The position numbers and the translations under genes were made by a program. The notes under the pieces were generated by a model, which saw nothing but the letters and a program-made list of their open reading frames with translations, had not been told where the DNA came from and searched no databases. From positions 1 through 5,940 of the forward strand of contig DMNP01000039.1 in the NCBI GenBank assembly GCA_003452695.1: a stretch of DNA of 5,940 bases, given 5' to 3'. Shown piece by piece: positions 5,837 through 5,940 of the stretch; the first letter of the stretch is position 1; every line of letters begins with the position of its first letter. This DNA is from Eggerthellaceae bacterium. GTDB lineage: Bacteria; Actinomycetota; Coriobacteriia; Coriobacteriales; Eggerthellaceae.

Positions 5837-5940
5837 ATCGCGATGATTTGCACGAACCCAGAATGCACACGTTCGAGGAAGCTGCAGTTCACGGCCGGGC
5901 CAGCGGCGGGGGCGGGGAGAGGGGTGAGGGCGATTCTGCA
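5837..5940. other. upstream end region without a supported gene
   Basis: Together with 5686-5836 this makes a 255-base stretch with no supported gene. It begins with the 8-base palindrome ATCGCGAT (5837-5844) and ends in a G-tract cluster on the plus strand (5908-5930: runs of 5, 4, 4 and 3 G). Short frames run off the window end on both strands, but none has a usable ribosome site or recognisable product. The region may be the end or control region of a gene beyond the window. Confidence 0.4.

Noticed and set aside
5776..5940. Plus-strand frame from ATG 5776 running off the window end, diverging from the importer
   Set aside because: It stays open for 55 codons but has no proper ribosome site (only GGA two bases upstream), starts inside the inverted repeat, and its product is not recognisable. 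More sequence beyond 5940 could change this view.
5749..5940. Minus-strand frame entering from the window end and closing near 5749
   Set aside because: It stays open for about 65 codons, but the first part is Pro/Ala low complexity and the rest crosses the promoter candidate and repeats. It has no recognisable domain, so a gene tail cannot be supported.

Overview
The window is GC-rich bacterial chromosome (by eye about 60% GC). The lipoprotein's Gly/Ser/Ala linker, the CCA-encoding tRNA and the gene content would fit a high-GC Gram-positive such as the Coriobacteriia/Eggerthellaceae. That placement is an inference; no taxonomic marker here is decisive.

Layout. Positions 1-77 hold a tRNA-Leu(CAA) that lacks its first 5 bases, followed by a hairpin that probably ends its transcript. 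Positions 186-1994 (+) encode a YgiQ-family radical SAM protein (formerly UPF0313) of unknown function. The minus strand converges on it: a 98-residue unrecognised beta-rich protein (2295-1999) ends 4 bases from the ygiQ stop. Upstream of that gene, positions 5685-2407 on the minus strand form a complete polar amino acid ABC importer in the order permease A, permease B, ATPase, substrate-binding lipoprotein. A strong hairpin with a T run (2340-2383) closes the cluster. The remaining 255 bases (5686-5940) form the promoter and leader side of the importer, with several inverted repeats and a G-tract cluster.

How the genes work together. The lipoprotein would capture an amino acid outside the membrane and deliver it to the two-permease channel, which the ATPase drives. 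The permease genes overlap by 20 bases, and the permease B stop directly abuts the ATPase start, so these three genes look translationally coupled. The binding-protein gene lies 197 bases further on and could be expressed at a different level. The substrate is not fixed by sequence; the binding protein reminds me most of the CjaA/PEB1 type (cysteine or acidic amino acids).

I found no mobile element, CRISPR array, phage gene or clearly novel system. The items most worth a second look are the repeated ATATRCG half-sites around a good promoter candidate, the roughly 45-residue charged/Gly-Ala tail on the ATPase, and the small beta-repeat protein.
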